Origin: Candidatus Parcubacteria bacterium
GTDB taxonomy: Bacteria > Patescibacteria > ABY1 > BM507 > UBA12075
Reading direction: 5' to 3'
Assembly (NCBI GenBank): GCA_002869165.1
Contig: PKTK01000001.1
Location: 186,001 to 250,000, forward strand
DNA length: 64,000 bases
The position numbers and the translations under genes are program-made. Position 1 is the first letter of the stretch; each line of letters begins with the position of its first letter. The notes under the pieces were generated by a model. It ran no database searches. It saw only the letters and a list, made by a program, of their open reading frames with translations, and was not told the DNA's origin. Positions 1 through 10,824 of the stretch are shown here, one piece after another.

Positions 1-2
1 GA

Positions 3-3000
3 ACCGCCAAGTTTAATCTTTGTAATCCAGGAATTGATATTACAGCTAAGATCGGTTTAGGTATCGCTGAAACAAAGAATCCTGACGAACCTGACTGTAC
101 ATTTACTGAAATGAAAAATAATTGGGAATCAGAACTAGAAAGAGATGATTTTTTGCAACGTTTTGGTAGTATGTTTGAACCTGAATCAAATGACTTTGGT
201 ATAGCTCTTTCCCTTCATATGGAAGCAATGGAAGTAGAAATAGCTGAAAAGGAGGCAGCTACTTTAACCAGAGATGTAAATGATGGATTTAAAGATGTGA
301 CAGAAGGTATTAGTGGAGCTATCAAGACTCCTGGGGCGGTTATTAGAGATTATACAAATGATGTGATTGAAAAATCGGGTGAGAATTATTTTACATACAC
401 TGGTCATATTTTGGCTGACGCGATTGATGTTTTTACCACCACACTTACAGGCAAGCTACTTGAGGAGTGGTTGCGAAAGGGATTGGCTAGATCAAGCGAA
501 GACACCAGCTATACTGGTGATTGGGGGGATTTTAGTTCAAGTGGAGGTTCATATTCAGGCGGTAGTTTAAGCTCTCGTGGCAGCTCAGGTTCTAGTGGTG
601 GTTCTGGTTCTAGCTCGGGTGGTTCTGGTAGTTCTAAATCAAGCGGTTCTTCGAGTTACTCCAGCGGAGGTGGTTCATCAAACTATGAAAGTTCTGGGTC
701 AAGTGGCTCTGGTATCACTCAGGCCAAAAAACAATTCGAATCATTAATTGAGCCAGATTTTGCTATAAGAGGAGACTATAATGCTATGAATGAACTAGTT
801 GCATGTTCTGACCCGGTAAATGCTGGGCCAAATGAATGTGTGGTTACAAATAATTTCAGACAAGCCATAGAAAACAGAATGACAGTTGGTGAAGCCATGG
901 AGGATGAATATATTAGTAAATACGGAGTGTTTGGCTTCAAGGCTGATGGGCTTGAGCCAGCTTATAATGAAGGTGTTCCATATAGGTCTATGATGATTTT
1001 GAGAAAATACAGGATCGTACCAGTTGGGTGGGAGTTGGCAGCGCAATATATCATGGAAAATAGAGAAAATCTTCACAGGACTTTTAGTCTTTATGATATG
1101 ATAGCTTGTTTTGATCCAGATGATAGATATGTTGGCTATGAAGGTGAGAATAACAATGCTTGGTGTGAAGGATTGGTGGATCCAAGCTGGGTACTTAAGT
1201 CACCGCAGAATTTTTGTAAACGAGAAGGGGCTGGTCCACATATTATAACAGCTCAAGTTTTTGGAGAAGGGAATGATTCTAAATATATGATTACTAGAAA
1301 CGAAGATTATTGCGCTGATGAACAGACATGTATCATGGAAAATGATGATGGTAGTTGTGATATGTATGGTTACTGTACTGAGGATAGACGAAAATATAAT
1401 TTTGAAGGTGAATCATGTGATCCAAGGTATAATAGTTGTGAGACTTTTAGATCTAGTAATGGCAGTACTCTCGGGTTGTTACAAAATACTTTGGATTATG
1501 AAACTTGCGATTCTTCAAATGTAGGTTGCGAGATGTATGCTTATGCTACTTCATATGAAGATGGTTTAGGAGTGTATGATCTAGATACTGGTAAAGTAAA
1601 TTGGGCTTCGACAACAGGTCGGATAAGACTTGATGAAGATGCCTCGGAGTGCGATGAGGAAAATGAAGGTTGTCATTCTTTTATTCGAACAAACCCAGGT
1701 CTAGGTGTAAATTTACTACCTAATTCAGATTTTGAAGACTATGATTATGAAAAAGGTGAATTTGCTTATTGGGGTAGCGATATTGGCACTCAGTATTATG
1801 ATGAAAATCTAGGTGTTAATACAGTTTTACTGAACAATAATTTTGTTCATAGTGTTGTAATTGACGCGCTTGATTACATGACAGGAGCCAGTGACTATGA
1901 CCTAGGGGGTAATATTTTTACCTTGTCTTTTTATATTAGAAATTGTAACGGTGAGGTCAGGTTAGGTGAGACAACCAAGACTATAAATGCCAGTTCAGGC
2001 CAAGACTGGTCTTATGTGGCTTTGAGTAATACCTTTCCAGAAGGTAGTGGAAATGTGATTGAAATAGAATTTTTAAATACGGAAGGATGCTATATGGACG
2101 GCATTAAACTTGAAAGAAATAGTCCAGAAGCAGATGGCGTACCTACAGAATATGTTCGTTATGGTGAAGTAGGGACTATATTTGAAAGATTAATTCCAGA
2201 CTATCTTTTTGCTAGTTGCTACATGGATAGTGATGAAAATGGCTTCTTGGAGATGAGATTGGATGCTCCTGATGTTTGTAGTGATTATGCCAGGTATTGC
2301 ACAGCCAAAGAAGTGAATTGTGATATGTACACATCAGAAAGCGATAATTTCAGTGTTCCAGCTGTTGTGTCAGCTAGTGATTATTGTCCTTCAGAATGTG
2401 TTGGTTTTGATTTGTTCATGCAAACCGAAACTGATTTTGAAGAATCAGAAACAGAGCTTTTAATACCTGATACAGCGGATACTTGTAGCGCAGTAGAAGT
2501 AGGATGTGATGAATTTACCAATCTAGACGAAACTTTTAGTGGTGAGCAAAGAGAATATTTCAAGAATTTGAGACAATGTGTTTCTCCTGAAACCACTACT
2601 TGCAATCCTTTCTTTGTATGGGAGGGATCTGATGAAACCGGTTATCAGCTTCGTGTACACAATCTTGATACAGACGGTAGTGGTATTAGAAATGTTGACG
2701 CAACGGTCTCGGCTTGTAGTACAGATATTTTGGACGCTAATTATGACCCAGCTTGTCGAGAATTCTATGATGCCGATGGTCAAGTTTATTTCGAGATTTA
2801 TTACAATACTTTTTCTTGTACTGATGAGTGTTATCCTTATCGCAGGACTATCATGGACGACGATTCAGACCTTGAAGCTGCTAATTGTGCTTATGGCGGT
2901 GGAGCTATGCAGACAGTTGGTGGGATAGAGCATTGTGTTTATATGGCAGTACCATCAGAAGGAGAAACATGTAGTGCTGAAGCAGCTGGTTGTAGGGAAT

Positions 3001-6000
3001 ACAATGGTAATAGTGGTGCTAATTCTAGAATTTTGTTTGAAACAAGCTTTGAAGATGGCACTGACATGAATTGGGAAGGCGGCGAAAACAGCACAGCTTC
3101 AGTTATTGCAGGCGAGCATTCACTGGCAATTGATACGAGCGTCTATTTTGAACTAGGAGATACTTTGATTGAGAGTAGATCCTACGTATTACAATTTTTA
3201 GTTTTTACAAACGATGCAAATGCAATTACAGAAATAGCTATTGAAAACCCAAATACAAATGAAAAAACAAGCTTTTTACCTGAAGATGGTTTAGCTATTA
3301 GCGCAGGTGGATGGCAAAGTTTAGAGTTAAATATCGAGAAATTGGACCATGAAATTGATGTTGGGGTAGAAAGAATTGTTATAGAAACAAGTTCAAATGT
3401 ATTTTTTGATAATATTAGATTGACTGAAATTGAGGATAGGTATTATTTAATTGAAAATACTTTGGCAGATAATTGCGAATACGTAAATGCTGATCCAAGT
3501 GGAGAGTTACTAGATGATCATGGCTTCTATGCTGGTTGTGATGCGTATAATGATAGAGATGGTGATGTTCATCATTTGCACGAATTCAGTAATCTGTGTT
3601 CAGAGGATGCTGTGGGTTGTGAATTAATGATTGACACTCACAACTATAGTAGCTGGAAAGCAGGAAATTGGTTTGCAAGTTCGACAGATTCTTTTACCGT
3701 AGCTACAGATACTTATGCCTATGTTGTGTATGATGAATCAAAAGTATGTAATGAAGCAGACAAAGGATGTGAGAAAGTGGGTATGCGTTACGAATACGAG
3801 TATGATGGTGAACCGTATTATCAGTATTTTGATAGTTATATTTTCAATAATCCAGATGATTATAACGAATCTTTGTGTGAAATAGAAGCAGTCCGTTGTG
3901 ATGCTTGGGAATACAGAGATGGCATAAGTTATTTTAAAGATCCTAATGATATGCTCTGTGAATGGCGCATTGAGGATGATATGGGGGTTGGGGCCTGGAA
4001 TTGGCTCAAAATAGAAGCTAAACGTTGTGATTTTAATGCTGACGGGATTATCGCTACTACGACCAATGAATTTGGTGAAGTGGTAACAGGTGAAAGCGAA
4101 AGGATCCTTTGTTCTGAATCAAGCGATTGTGGGCTTATGAATGATAATTATTGCGATGATTCAAGTCCATGTGATGGGGGTGAATGTATAGATAATCAAT
4201 GCTATGTAGCCTGTGTTTTAGATGAAAATGATTATCCATGTAAACTTGATAATAACGAAAATTATCCACCAAAAACAATCGGTTATGGTGGACCTGGCTC
4301 AATGGTGGCTCAACCACTTGGTTATCTCGAAGGTAGTAGCTGGTCAGCACTTTGCCCAGCTGGACAAGGTGATTGTACAGAGTATATCGATCCTCAGTCA
4401 GTTTTCTCTTTTGATGTTGATGTGTTGAAGCCTTATACTTTATATATCAGTGAAGATAGTACTTGGCCTGAATCTGAAGTTAACACCTCTTGTGACGTTT
4501 ATTATGTTTTTGATAATGAAACCAATAGACTAGTTGATGAGTCGTTAGTTGATGAACCAACTTTGTTTTATTATTATGGCGAAGAAGAATGCACCTTTAA
4601 TCCTGATTCTTACGAGATAAGAAAAGCTGTGGTTGATTATCAATTGGAAAATACACTTGATAAAGAAACTTGTAATGGCATAGTTGATTTTGAAGAGGGT
4701 TGTGTGCTTTTAAATGAAAGAGTGGTAGAATCAGCAGATACATATAATAAATTAATTTTTGACTCAACAGCTGATTACACTTTGCCTGCCTCACCAGTTT
4801 TAGCTGAGCCAGGAGATACCAATCAACTTCTCAAAGTAACACCAGATAGGGTATGCAATACCTGGCTGTCTTGTCGAAGTTTTATTAAAGATGCTGAAGG
4901 TAATGATGTTTGTTATGATGTTGGGCTTTGTGAAAGATTTGATGATAATGGAAATTGTTCGTATTTTTCTCCTAAAGAAGAAGGGGTGAACCAAGTCTAT
5001 ACTTCTTCAGGTGATTTGGATATCAGTAATTTAACTGGCTATTCACTGGTTGGTTACAGTCCTGATACTTCTGAATTCGCTCAGTATAAGGTTGGTGATA
5101 TGGAGCAGGTAGGTCAGTTAGCAGAGGTGCCTAATGGTAGCTTTGAGTTATTTGATGATAGTTTGTATCCCCTAGGCTGGACTCCAGGTACAGCTAATAA
5201 TAGCGGTAATGCTGACTGGGAAAGAGATATGTTTAAGGTTATAGGAAATCCAGTTACAGCCCAAAAGGAGGGAATTGACTATCCAATGGATGGAAAAGCA
5301 TTTTTAAAGTTTGGAGCCAAAGATAGTGTAAGATCTGAACCAATTGATTTGGTGCCAGGCTCAGAATACATTATTACTTATTATATAAATACCAAAAACT
5401 TGGCAGCAGGACAGGCAGTTTTGGATATTAGTTCACTTGGTGGAGGAGTTTTTAATACTGAAAGATCAAGAAATTGGGAGATGAAATTTCATAGATTTAC
5501 AGCCGGTGGCAATACTGATGCCCGGATTGAATTTTTTACTTCAAATGGTGATGGGAACGTTTATATAGATAATGTGTCTATTAGGCCTGCTTTGGACACA
5601 AAAGATAACTGGAGTGTTTCTCAAACTTGTCGCTTGTATCCAGAGGCTGATTCTTTGGCTTGTGATTATTATGATGAATCCGGAAAGCGTATGAAAGGTT
5701 GGTATGGTTATTGTTTGCAATATGATAGATATCCAGGGGACCCTGATGCTTGTTTGCTTTGGTATCCGGTTGATCGAGTAAATGGAGACGGTGTTGAAGA
5801 AGGTGGTGGGTACATAGACAGAAAACCGCTCTACTATTGTACAGCTGCAGAGACTTTTATATACGGTACTAAGTGGTATAATGAAACTCCGCCTGATGGA
5901 CATGAGGCAGACACTGAAACATTTGCCAAGGAAAATAATCTAGGTGTCCAAAGTAGCGGAGACATAGATGTTACTCACAGAAATCCTAATGGTTACTCTG

Positions 6001-7283
6001 AGGATGAATGGACTCTTGAACAACTTGGCCTTGGTTCAGTAGAAGAGAGATGGTTGCTTTGGGAAAATATTGATCATATTACTATCAGACATTCCTCAGC
6101 ATCTGTTTATTGTGATGGTAAATTCTCTGGCCCATGGGATTACTATTACCGATTTGATAAAGAAAATTCTGGTAATCCTTGTCCAAAAAATCCTGGAGGT
6201 CAAACAGACTGCGTCCCTTGGGGTACAGAGGGTCTACATCAAGGAGGAGTGAGAAATGATGATGAGTGGTATGAAGAACTTGATCCTATCGCGCATGAAT
6301 TATTTGATGATGACCCTAAGTATGACAAAAACACTACTACAGGAGGTATTGAAATATTGTCAACTCAAGAGTTTGGCGGAGATTTGGTGGCAGCAAGTGC
6401 GGGCGAATATTTTGGTGGTATCAAAACTTCAAATTTTGACTCATATTGTAATCATCCTGACTATAAGATACTTGAAGTAGCAATATACCCTAAGTCAGCT
6501 TTTTGTAAGACAGTTATTCAAACTGTGACTCCTATGGGTCAGAGTATGCACTATAGTGCGAACGTGTATGAAGGAAGTGATAAAGAATACCCATGCAATT
6601 CCGGCATTAGTTACGCAGATTTCTTTACTTGCGACTATATGGCTGATTTGGCTCCTTTTGGCGCTGTGTCTCAGCCAGGCCTTGAAATAAATGATTGGGC
6701 TATTATGTCGAATCCATACATGTGGGATTCACGAGAAGGCACGCCAAACAACCAGCCACTTTTTTATGAAGAGCCAAGTTCATCCATGTATGGCACTTCT
6801 CAAGCTCGTATGGGGCAGCATCTCACAGAAGGTACGATAACAGGTAATTTATTTAGAAAATATTACGGTAAGTGGACTTTCCAGTCAGATGCAGAGGGCG
6901 GAGATGGTATTCAGCAAGTAATGGGGCATTATGAATTTAGTGGAGCTCCAAATGCGGGTGGAGGCGGAAGTGCTCCAAATGTATCAAACGCAAAAACCAT
7001 CCCTTCGAATGGTGTGCAGATAAATCAGTTAGTAAATCTAGTCTTTACTATAGATGTAAATGAAAATCAATTACCTCTTACAAGTCTTAAGATAGATTGG
7101 GGAGATGAAACCGAAACAACGATTTCTGGAATAGAAATGAGAGACAGACCAGAACCAGAAGAACCTTTTAGTATGTATCATATATATAGTGAACCAGGTG
7201 GATACGGTATTAGAATCGAGGCTAGGGATAATTGGGGAGCAGAAGGTAGTGGCGGAACCAGTGTAAGAGTTTCAGGGTATTAA
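3..7283 (+). CDS. Giant Cys-rich surface protein (5' partial)
   Basis: The frame is open from the left edge (36 codons before the Met at 111), so the gene starts outside the window; at least 2,426 residues are present. Counting from that Met: a Ser/Gly-rich flexible linker at about 138-201; at least nine recurrences of a Cys-x5/6-Gly-Cys type motif (for example CDSSNVGC, CSAEAAGC, CSEDAVGC, CNEADKGC); three jelly-roll, carbohydrate-binding-like modules at about 534-670, 975-1108 and 1674-1826, each opening with NSDFE/ETSFE/NGSFE and closing with a Y/F-x-D-N/G strand; and a PKD-like domain at the C-terminus (about 2287-2390, with DWGDE and IEARDNWG). It heads a secretion-like locus and ends 4 bases before the next gene. 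An extracellular adhesin or structural role is inferred; the high Cys content implies disulfides. No homolog can be named from sequence alone. Confidence 0.8.
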   Translation, partial: TAKFNLCNPGIDITAKIGLGIAETKNPDEPDCTFTEMKNNWESELERDDFLQRFGSMFEPESNDFGIALSLHMEAMEVEIAEKEAATLTRDVNDGFKDVTEGISGAIKTPGAVIRDYTNDVIEKSGENYFTYTGHILADAIDVFTTTLTGKLLEEWLRKGLARSSEDTSYTGDWGDFSSSGGSYSGGSLSSRGSSGSSGGSGSSSGGSGSSKSSGSSSYSSGGGSSNYESSGSSGSGITQAKKQFESLIEPDFAIRGDYNAMNELVACSDPVNAGPNECVVTNNFRQAIENRMTVGEAMEDEYISKYGVFGFKADGLEPAYNEGVPYRSMMILRKYRIVPVGWELAAQYIMENRENLHRTFSLYDMIACFDPDDRYVGYEGENNNAWCEGLVDPSWVLKSPQNFCKREGAGPHIITAQVFGEGNDSKYMITRNEDYCADEQTCIMENDDGSCDMYGYCTEDRRKYNFEGESCDPRYNSCETFRSSNGSTLGLLQNTLDYETCDSSNVGCEMYAYATSYEDGLGVYDLDTGKVNWASTTGRIRLDEDASECDEENEGCHSFIRTNPGLGVNLLPNSDFEDYDYEKGEFAYWGSDIGTQYYDENLGVNTVLLNNNFVHSVVIDALDYMTGASDYDLGGNIFTLSFYIRNCNGEVRLGETTKTINASSGQDWSYVALSNTFPEGSGNVIEIEFLNTEGCYMDGIKLERNSPEADGVPTEYVRYGEVGTIFERLIPDYLFASCYMDSDENGFLEMRLDAPDVCSDYARYCTAKEVNCDMYTSESDNFSVPAVVSASDYCPSECVGFDLFMQTETDFEESETELLIPDTADTCSAVEVGCDEFTNLDETFSGEQREYFKNLRQCVSPETTTCNPFFVWEGSDETGYQLRVHNLDTDGSGIRNVDATVSACSTDILDANYDPACREFYDADGQVYFEIYYNTFSCTDECYPYRRTIMDDDSDLEAANCAYGGGAMQTVGGIEHCVYMAVPSEGETCSAEAAGCREYNGNSGANSRILFETSFEDGTDMNWEGGENSTASVIAGEHSLAIDTSVYFELGDTLIESRSYVLQFLVFTNDANAITEIAIENPNTNEKTSFLPEDGLAISAGGWQSLELNIEKLDHEIDVGVERIVIETSSNVFFDNIRLTEIEDRYYLIENTLADNCEYVNADPSGELLDDHGFYAGCDAYNDRDGDVHHLHEFSNLCSEDAVGCELMIDTHNYSSWKAGNWFASSTDSFTVATDTYAYVVYDESKVCNEADKGCEKVGMRYEYEYDGEPYYQYFDSYIFNNPDDYNESLCEIEAVRCDAWEYRDGISYFKDPNDMLCEWRIEDDMGVGAWNWLKIEAKRCDFNADGIIATTTNEFGEVVTGESERILCSESSDCGLMNDNYCDDSSPCDGGECIDNQCYVACVLDENDYPCKLDNNENYPPKTIGYGGPGSMVAQPLGYLEGSSWSALCPAGQGDCTEYIDPQSVFSFDVDVLKPYTLYISEDSTWPESEVNTSCDVYYVFDNETNRLVDESLVDEPTLFYYYGEEECTFNPDSYEIRKAVVDYQLENTLDKETCNGIVDFEEGCVLLNERVVESADTYNKLIFDSTADYTLPASPVLAEPGDTNQLLKVTPDRVCNTWLSCRSFIKDAEGNDVCYDVGLCERFDDNGNCSYFSPKEEGVNQVYTSSGDLDISNLTGYSLVGYSPDTSEFAQYKVGDMEQVGQLAEVPNGSFELFDDSLYPLGWTPGTANNSGNADWERDMFKVIGNPVTAQKEGIDYPMDGKAFLKFGAKDSVRSEPIDLVPGSEYIITYYINTKNLAAGQAVLDISSLGGGVFNTERSRNWEMKFHRFTAGGNTDARIEFFTSNGDGNVYIDNVSIRPALDTKDNWSVSQTCRLYPEADSLACDYYDESGKRMKGWYGYCLQYDRYPGDPDACLLWYPVDRVNGDGVEEGGGYIDRKPLYYCTAAETFIYGTKWYNETPPDGHEADTETFAKENNLGVQSSGDIDVTHRNPNGYSEDEWTLEQLGLGSVEERWLLWENIDHITIRHSSASVYCDGKFSGPWDYYYRFDKENSGNPCPKNPGGQTDCVPWGTEGLHQGGVRNDDEWYEELDPIAHELFDDDPKYDKNTTTGGIEILSTQEFGGDLVAASAGEYFGGIKTSNFDSYCNHPDYKILEVAIYPKSAFCKTVIQTVTPMGQSMHYSANVYEGSDKEYPCNSGISYADFFTCDYMADLAPFGAVSQPGLEINDWAIMSNPYMWDSREGTPNNQPLFYEEPSSSMYGTSQARMGQHLTEGTITGNLFRKYYGKWTFQSDAEGGDGIQQVMGHYEFSGAPNAGGGGSAPNVSNAKTIPSNGVQINQLVNLVFTIDVNENQLPLTSLKIDWGDETETTISGIEMRDRPEPEEPFSMYHIYSEPGGYGIRIEARDNWGAEGSGGTSVRVSGY

Positions 7284-7287
7284 ACAT

Positions 7288-7890
7288 ATGGCAATAACTA
7301 GCGAGTTTACAAGCGTAGATTCAAGAATAATGAATCGTAATATGGAGGAGGAGGCTGCTCGGGAAATAAGAGCGGATCAGGTTCAGGCCAGAAGAGAGGA
7401 AGAGAATGAATTAAGTGATGATGAATTAAAAGAGGAGCTTAGAGAAAGTCTTGAGGACATTGCTAGAAAGAGATCAGTAGCAAGTGCTCTAGAGCATGGC
7501 GTAAAGCTTGGTTTTATTCTGAGACAGGAGATCAATGATTTGCGATTTGATGGTTTAGTTTTTTGGTTTGTTTTGGGGATATCTTTCGTGAAAGATTTTT
7601 CGGACTTGTTTACTGGAACATTAGGTGGAATTTTTACAAATTGGTTTATACCCCCTATTTTATTTATAGTTTTTTTCTTGAGAAAGTCTTATTTAAAAAA
7701 ATATATTATTAAAAAAATAGGTTATAAATTTTTTATTTTGGTGATTGCTGAATTTTTGCCTGTTACAAGTGGGTTCCCAAATTATCTTATATCTACTATT
7801 TTGTTAAGAATGAATGTTGATAAAAAACGGAGAAAAAAGGATAAAGAGTTAGAGCTACTGGAAGAGGAAATAAAAAAATTAAAAGCTTAA
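7288..7890 (+). CDS. Membrane protein with charged coiled-coil N-terminus
   Basis: A 200-residue protein that I do not recognise. Residues about 15-65 are strongly charged and predicted helical (EEEAAREIRADQ, DELKEELRES). Two or three hydrophobic segments follow (about 88-105, 112-133 and 145-165), and the C-terminus is a Lys/Glu-rich helix. It starts 4 bases after the giant Cys-rich gene and its stop abuts the ATG of the VirB6-like gene, so the three are almost certainly co-transcribed. A role as an inner-membrane component of the secretion-like locus is inferred from position only. There is no Shine-Dalgarno before the ATG. Confidence 0.75.
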   Translation: MAITSEFTSVDSRIMNRNMEEEAAREIRADQVQARREEENELSDDELKEELRESLEDIARKRSVASALEHGVKLGFILRQEINDLRFDGLVFWFVLGISFVKDFSDLFTGTLGGIFTNWFIPPILFIVFFLRKSYLKKYIIKKIGYKFFILVIAEFLPVTSGFPNYLISTILLRMNVDKKRRKKDKELELLEEEIKKLKA

Positions 7891-9660
7891 ATGATAAAAA
7901 ATTTAATAAAAAATCGAAAACAGTTATTATCCATATTTATTTTGGCTTTTTTTTGTATATCATTTTTTAAAGTAGATTATGCTTTGGCTGATGCGGGAGA
8001 TATGATAGTTGGCTTTGCTAAAGGGGCTGTTCTATCAGCTATTGGAGTAGCCGTTTCTTTAATTGTTAGTTTGTTAGGCTTTTTCCTTAATTTAGTAACT
8101 TCAGCAGTTTTTGTAGTTGCTAAATATAATAATTTTGTTAATGAATTTGCTGTTACAGAAGGCTGGGAGCAAGTAAGAGATCTTTGTAATATGTTTTTCA
8201 TATTAATTCTTTTGGTGATTGCTTTCGCAACAATTTTGCGGGTAGAGAATTACAATATAAAAAAACTGCTTCCAAAGCTTCTTATTATGGCAGTGTTAAT
8301 AAATTTTTCAAAGGCAATTGCAGGTTTTATAATAGAGTTTGCTCAAGTTGTAATGATGACTTTTATGAACGTGATTAATGCTAATGGATCAGGGTTTATT
8401 GATGCTTTTGGAGTTAGCAAGTATTTAGAAACAGTTAAAAGCGATATTTTTAATTCAGATAATATTGCAAATAATAAATTAAATTTTAATTCTACAGTTG
8501 TTGGTTATTTGTCAGCTTTGATTTTTTTGGCAGTGTCTTTATTTACAATGTTAGCCTTATTGATGGTTTTACTAATGAGAATGATAATGATTTGGGTGTA
8601 TATAGTACTTTCCCCTTTAGCTTATTTATTAGCTGCTTTTCCACAAGGACAAAAGTATGCCAGTAGATGGTGGGATGAATTTATTAAATATGTTGTCACT
8701 GGGCCAGTACTTGCTTTTTTTATTTGGTTAGCACTAGTAGCTGCAAATAAAACTCCTGTATCAATGGCAGGAAATACCGCTTGTTTTGGACCAGCAGAAA
8801 TGTTTTGTACTAATAGTTTTTTGCAGTTTTTAATTGCAATAGGAATGCTTATAGGTGGCTTAAAAGTAACATCAGAAATAGGTGGAGCGGTAGGAGGTGC
8901 GGCAGGTGATGCTTTGAAAAGAATAAATTCTGGAAAAGCTATGACAGTTAAGTTTGCCAAAAATAGAACTAAAGTTACAGCTAAGTGGGGAGGAAGAAGT
9001 TTGATTGGTGGAGCTGGATTTGCTTTACAAAAAACTCCTCTCAGTAAGATTCCAGGAGCTAAGAGTGCCGGACAAGTGGCTAGTACTTGGGCTAGTGATT
9101 TAAGAAATAGTCGTTTTGAAGAAAAGGGCAAGGCTAGACTTAAGACCCTTGAAAAACTAGGAATGGGAACTAAGACTCAAGGTAAGCTAAAAGAAATAAA
9201 AGAGAATGCAAGCGAAACTAAGGTAGGTAAGTTAGCTACAACTATTAATCGTTTTATGAGTTTTCCAGATAGAAAAGAGATGAGGGATTATAGAGAAAAG
9301 AATAGAGAATCGCTTGAGACTAGAGGAAGAATATCAGATAATACAATTAAATTAGAGGGATTAAAAGAGCAATTGAAACGAGAAGTAGATATTAACAAGA
9401 AATCATTGTTAAAGATTGAGATTTCTTCAACTGAAAAGGCTATTCATGAAGATCAACAAAAATATGATAGCTTGCAGAAAGATATTAAAGATAATTTTTC
9501 TAGTATTGCAAAAAGTCAAGGAAGTGTTACAAGCGGTGCTTTGGCAACGGGAGAAGCCAAGAGAGCAAAAAAGAAAAAGACTGATAATTTTCAAGAAATT
9601 ATTAGCGCTCAAGTTGATGAGAAGGCAAAAGATAGTGCTAGCGATACTAAAACAGCCTAA
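7891..9660 (+). CDS. VirB6/TrbL-like polytopic membrane protein
   Basis: A 589-residue protein. It has an N-terminal signal-like hydrophobic stretch (about 12-32), then at least five more membrane segments up to about residue 330, including long Leu/Ile/Val helices and a Gly-rich turn (GGAVGGAAGDALKR). The last 250 residues are hydrophilic, basic and predicted coiled coil. This topology, an N-terminal polytopic half with a cytoplasmic or periplasmic helical tail, matches TrbL/VirB6 proteins that form part of the type IV secretion inner-membrane channel. The call is supported by the PrgI-like and VirB4 genes downstream; sequence identity to the family is not proven here. Confidence 0.65.
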   Translation: MIKNLIKNRKQLLSIFILAFFCISFFKVDYALADAGDMIVGFAKGAVLSAIGVAVSLIVSLLGFFLNLVTSAVFVVAKYNNFVNEFAVTEGWEQVRDLCNMFFILILLVIAFATILRVENYNIKKLLPKLLIMAVLINFSKAIAGFIIEFAQVVMMTFMNVINANGSGFIDAFGVSKYLETVKSDIFNSDNIANNKLNFNSTVVGYLSALIFLAVSLFTMLALLMVLLMRMIMIWVYIVLSPLAYLLAAFPQGQKYASRWWDEFIKYVVTGPVLAFFIWLALVAANKTPVSMAGNTACFGPAEMFCTNSFLQFLIAIGMLIGGLKVTSEIGGAVGGAAGDALKRINSGKAMTVKFAKNRTKVTAKWGGRSLIGGAGFALQKTPLSKIPGAKSAGQVASTWASDLRNSRFEEKGKARLKTLEKLGMGTKTQGKLKEIKENASETKVGKLATTINRFMSFPDRKEMRDYREKNRESLETRGRISDNTIKLEGLKEQLKREVDINKKSLLKIEISSTEKAIHEDQQKYDSLQKDIKDNFSSIAKSQGSVTSGALATGEAKRAKKKKTDNFQEIISAQVDEKAKDSASDTKTA

Positions 9661-9680
9661 AAAAGTAAATTTTTTAATAT

Positions 9681-10691
9681 ATGAACGTAAACATTGAAGA
9701 AAGCGTAAGAAAATTTAATGAGTTTCACTCAGTGGTAGTCTTTACTATTGATAATGGCAAGGTCGCCAAGAAACTTGGTGATATAGGAACTAAACATGAG
9801 GTTAGTTTGTACCCCTTGCTTATTTTTGTTTGTACTGGTGATGTTTCCGAAGATGCTATTCCTACCTATTTGAGTGAAGTTCAGGGAAAAAGTAAGATGG
9901 CAATTGATAGGATAGTGCCCGAGTTCAAGAAAGAAGTTTTAGATGTATTGGTGAGGAGACTTAATTTCTTAAATCAAGAACCTGATAAAGAAATGACTCA
10001 AAAGCAAGAAAAACAATATTTAAGAGAAATGTTTGAGAATCATTTGACAGAAGAATTCACCAATCATGAAGTGATAATAGAGGCAGTTAATGATCGGATA
10101 TTTTCAATATTTGCTTCAGAACTTAATTTTAAGAATGAACTAGAGAAAATACTTTATGAAAACAATGAAAAACTAACTACCAAGAAGTTTATTTTGGATG
10201 GCAAGGTAGTTGAACCTACTATTAAAAATTGGTTGAAATATTTTATAGAGAAACGAGGTACAGAAATGATTGATAGTATAAATATGTCAGTGTTTGTTTC
10301 TCAGTCAGAAAATTCTAAAATTTTAGACGAGGATGAAAAAAGATTTTTGTTTAAGCTATTAACTCTTTATAGAAATTTGAAATTCTTTCCCCAAAGTATG
10401 CCTAGTGACGATGGAGAGGGTTGGGAGATTATACCTACTGAAAAAAAAGAAGAGGTAAGTAAAGCAGCCCAGCTTAGTAGAGAAAAGAAAACAGGCACCC
10501 AAGAGGTGGTTGAGCAACTCGGAGGAGATGTTAGTGATTATCCTGAAGGCAGTTTAGAAAGGGAAATACTAGAAGAAGAGGATGAAAAGGAAAAAGAGTA
10601 TCAAAAGTTATTGCTACTGTCCAATAAATATGAAGAAGGTAGTCTTGAGAGAAGGGCAATCGAAGAGGAAATTAAAAAAATTAAAAATTAA
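9681..10691 (+). CDS. Hypothetical soluble protein of the secretion locus
   Basis: A 336-residue hydrophilic protein with no membrane segment and no family I can recognise. The N-terminal half looks globular (alternating hydrophobic segments such as LYPLLIFVCTGD). Residues from about 250 are Glu/Lys-rich and helical, and include two similar phrases, YPEGSLEREILEEE and YEEGSLERRAIEEE, which look like a short internal repeat. It sits 20 bases after the VirB6-like gene. A cytoplasmic accessory role is only suggested by context. Confidence 0.65.
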   Translation: MNVNIEESVRKFNEFHSVVVFTIDNGKVAKKLGDIGTKHEVSLYPLLIFVCTGDVSEDAIPTYLSEVQGKSKMAIDRIVPEFKKEVLDVLVRRLNFLNQEPDKEMTQKQEKQYLREMFENHLTEEFTNHEVIIEAVNDRIFSIFASELNFKNELEKILYENNEKLTTKKFILDGKVVEPTIKNWLKYFIEKRGTEMIDSINMSVFVSQSENSKILDEDEKRFLFKLLTLYRNLKFFPQSMPSDDGEGWEIIPTEKKEEVSKAAQLSREKKTGTQEVVEQLGGDVSDYPEGSLEREILEEEDEKEKEYQKLLLLSNKYEEGSLERRAIEEEIKKIKN

Positions 10692-10763
10692 GAATTAAAA
10701 ATTAAGAATTAAGAACATCTCTCATCAATTGTCATCTCGAACGAAGTGAGAGACCCCTTAAAC
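10684..10763. repeat. AATTAAGAATTAAA tandem and partial REP-like half-site
   Basis: About 35 bases of near-tandem AAATTAAGAATT units follow the stop of the 336-residue gene. They are followed by GTCATCTCGAACGAAGTGAG, which resembles one arm of the GTCATT... palindromes found between many other genes in the window. The matching second arm is degraded or missing here, so this looks like a remnant. Confidence 0.5.
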
Positions 10764-10824
10764 GTTCTATTATCTTTTATTTAAAGGTTTTTCAAACTCA
10801 CAGGGTTTGAAGACAAATAAGAGA

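Noticed and set aside
795..1076. Minus-strand open frames inside the giant gene, dnaE, atpA, groEL and others
   Set aside because: They overlap clearly coding plus-strand genes, lack start signals and show no family features.
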